A stretch of 64,000 nt of DNA from Stictocephala bisonia (lineage: Eukaryota; Arthropoda; Insecta; Hemiptera; Membracidae): NCBI GenBank assembly GCA_035578905.1, contig JAQJVL010000418.1:1-64000 (forward strand). Direction: 5' to 3'. The position numbers and the translations under genes are program-made. The number at the start of each line of letters is the position of its first letter. Position 1 is the first letter of the stretch. Positions 55,401-58,400 of this stretch are shown one piece after another. The notes under the pieces are model-generated. The model ran no database searches, was not told the DNA's origin, and saw nothing but the letters and a program-made list of their open reading frames with translations.

Positions 55401-58400
55401 TTCATTTTGAAAAATTTTGTGCATCCAAAACTGAAGAAAACATTTTTTTTCGTTGTTTTAGAAAAGTTTTCACTGTTACCATAGAAATAAAATAACACAA
55501 ACAAACAAATCCAGGATAGCCATCTTGTTCAAAATTTAGTAAACTTTAAAAATGTATACAATATATACAAATGATTTGCTCAGCAAAAATTGGAAAGGAC
55601 AAAAAACAAACGTAAACACCGGCGAGTCAACATGGCCGATCCTCCTTCACTGACTGTTACAGCTATTTTGTAAACAAATCACAATTCTCTCGATGCGTGT
55701 AATCGATCATACTCGACTATCGATTATTCGGTATCATCTCCTGTTTCGATTGATACCACATAGAGTATTATTGACGGAACGATAATGCCAGAATAGCATA
55801 TGTAACAATGGACTGCACAGTTGCCGACGCATCGGCAATTAACATTTACGAGACGTACTAAATTGCCGATGCATCGGCAATTAACAACAGGAGGGTTAAA
55901 CATGCAAATACACGAAAAGTGCTCTCCACGGAGGAACAATGGCAGCTGGGAAATACTCACACTACTTATAGCCCTTTCCAGGAGTAGTACTAACTGATAG
56001 ACGACGAAATTCCCACTGGCAACCACACAGTGTGTCTCTGGACATCGATTCCGGGAACTTTTTGACTGTACCTCATAAGAATATTTCTCGTTTTAGACAC
56101 CCACTTTAGACAATCAGGGTTGAGCCTTACAGGGTGTGTGAAAACTTTTCAATGTTTCGTAAGTGTGTTTTATGACATTCTAAGTGTTTAAGAAAAATTT
56201 ATTCGGGGTGATTCATGAGGTTCTCCCCACTTCTACAACAATTCTATTGGTAAAAATAATTTTAAAATATTAAATAAACATATTTTTTAAATCCCCATGA
56301 ATCTTCTATTAACACTCAAACGTTAAAATTATCCTATAACACATATTTTTGGTACAAACCACTACAATAACATAAATTTTATTCATTTTAAAAATAATTA
56401 GAAGTTTTTAGAGCATGATTATCAAGAGCCAAACATCTCTACAGCACAAATTCACCTCGAAAAGATGATCTTACTTACTTACTTGAATACTCAGGGTGCT
56501 GTACTCTCAGCAAATCTCTTTATAATTTTTATTAATTATTTACTAAAGCAACATTTTATTGGAAGAATAAGTGCATTTGCAGATGACATCGCTTTTAACT
56601 ATACAAACAAAAACAAACAAACTGTATATTTGGAAATGAACAAAGACTTGATTAATCTGAGAAACTGGTGTAATAATAAAATGATAGTTAATGTTTCAAA
56701 AACTAAATTTATTAATTTTGGTTTCAAGAGCTTTAATTTTGACTATCCATTATATTATCACTCTATTGACTGTAATACTGGATTTAACTGTGTACCAGTT
56801 GAAAAGGTTGACAGTTTCAAATATTTAGGGGTCTATCTTGATGAACGATTATCTTGGAAGAAACACATAACACAATTGCACAGACAGATTAAATTTAACG
56901 TTAGAAAATTCTTCTTTTTTAGAAACTTTTGTCACACACAACTTTTAATTTCTCTATATTATGCCTTAATTCAATCTAGATTGCAGTATGGAATTTTATA
57001 TGCTGGGGAGGAACTTATAAATATCTCATCAATAATTTAAGAAAATCTCAAAATAAATTTATTAAATTAATTCTTAAGAAAAATATATAAGAGCATTCTT
57101 TTCCTTTATATTGTTAAATGGGTGTAATGCCTTTACAACATTTGTTTATTTTCAAAACACTAAAGCAATTTTATATAAAGAGTGGAAATAAAGGTTCAAC
57201 CAGGGTGCGTCCTGAACTTAGAAGCAACATTCAAATATTATTCATAAAACCAAAAGTTAATAAATTTTTCTTCAGGCACTCATATCTTGGACCAAATTAT
57301 TTTAATCAACTAAATTCAAATATTACAGAAAGTCCAAATTTAAAAGCCTTTTGCAAAAGGGTAAAATATTGGTTGTTTACTTTACATGAAACTTCTTTTT
57401 TGGAGGAATATCTTGCATGAGCTGATTTTGCTCCTTTTTTGTATTTTCGAAATATAAATAATAGTATTTGGTAGCATATATGATTTTCATTATTTAACCT
57501 ATTTCAACAGATTATACAGGGCGTTTCAAAAAGAATCATCCGATTTTAAAAATTTATTGCTATTCATCTATAAGTCCGATTTGATAGAACAATAAGAGGA
57601 TAGTCAGTAAGAGGAAGCTCTCAAGTTTCGAGTGTTTTCCGCTAGGTAGCAGTAGCGCGCTTCTCAGTAGCGTAGGCTTCCTCAAAGATGGATCGGTCGT
57701 ACTGGACCTAACGATTCCGCGTTACATCACTGGCCTCCAAGGTCACCGGACCTTACTGTTTGCGACTTCTTTTTGTGGGGATTTGTGAAAGACATTGTTT
57801 ATATCCCTCCTCTTCCAACAACATTGGTTGAACTAAGGAACCGCATTAGAGCAGCCATCGAATCTATCACTCAAGAAATGCTAGCTAAGGTGTGGGACGA
57901 ATTTGAGTATCGCATAGACATATGCCGTGCATCTCAAGGGGGCCATATTGAGCACCTGTAAATGGTATGTAAAAAAAAACTTTATTTTAACTATGTAAAA
58001 AAACTGTATTAGTTATCCTTTAATATAAAATTAACCTCATGTCCATATTATTATTAGTATTGAAATTATAAACCTACAAAATCGGATGATTCTTTTTGAA
58101 ACACCCTGTATATTGATGTAAATACTGTGTTAAATAGATATTTATTTTTCATTTGATATTTTTCCTGTTTTTTGTTGTTTTAAGTTATGATGGTTGATAG
58201 TGTTTTTGTTTGTTCGTTGTTTTGTTTAATTCTGTCTATATTATTCTAAGTACATACGACAAATTTTGTGTGTATTATATTTTATATATTTAGGTATTTG
58301 TCTCAAATATAAAAATGTTTTAGTCTTTACTCCTGTATATAGGTAAATATATCATTATTAGTATTTAAGCAGATGCCAAAGTGAGCCATTTTTATCTGTT

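Larger units (their letters stand above)
54168..56068 (-). mobile_element. mariner element carrying a nested piggyBac-like element
   Basis: The ends TAGTCAAAATGTTCCCGGAATC and (reverse) CAGTCAAAAAGTTCCCGGAATC with flanking TA define a mariner. Subtracting the nested element 54862-55895 leaves about 860 bp, so the mariner itself has an internal deletion. Transposase traces are on the minus strand. Confidence 0.82.
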
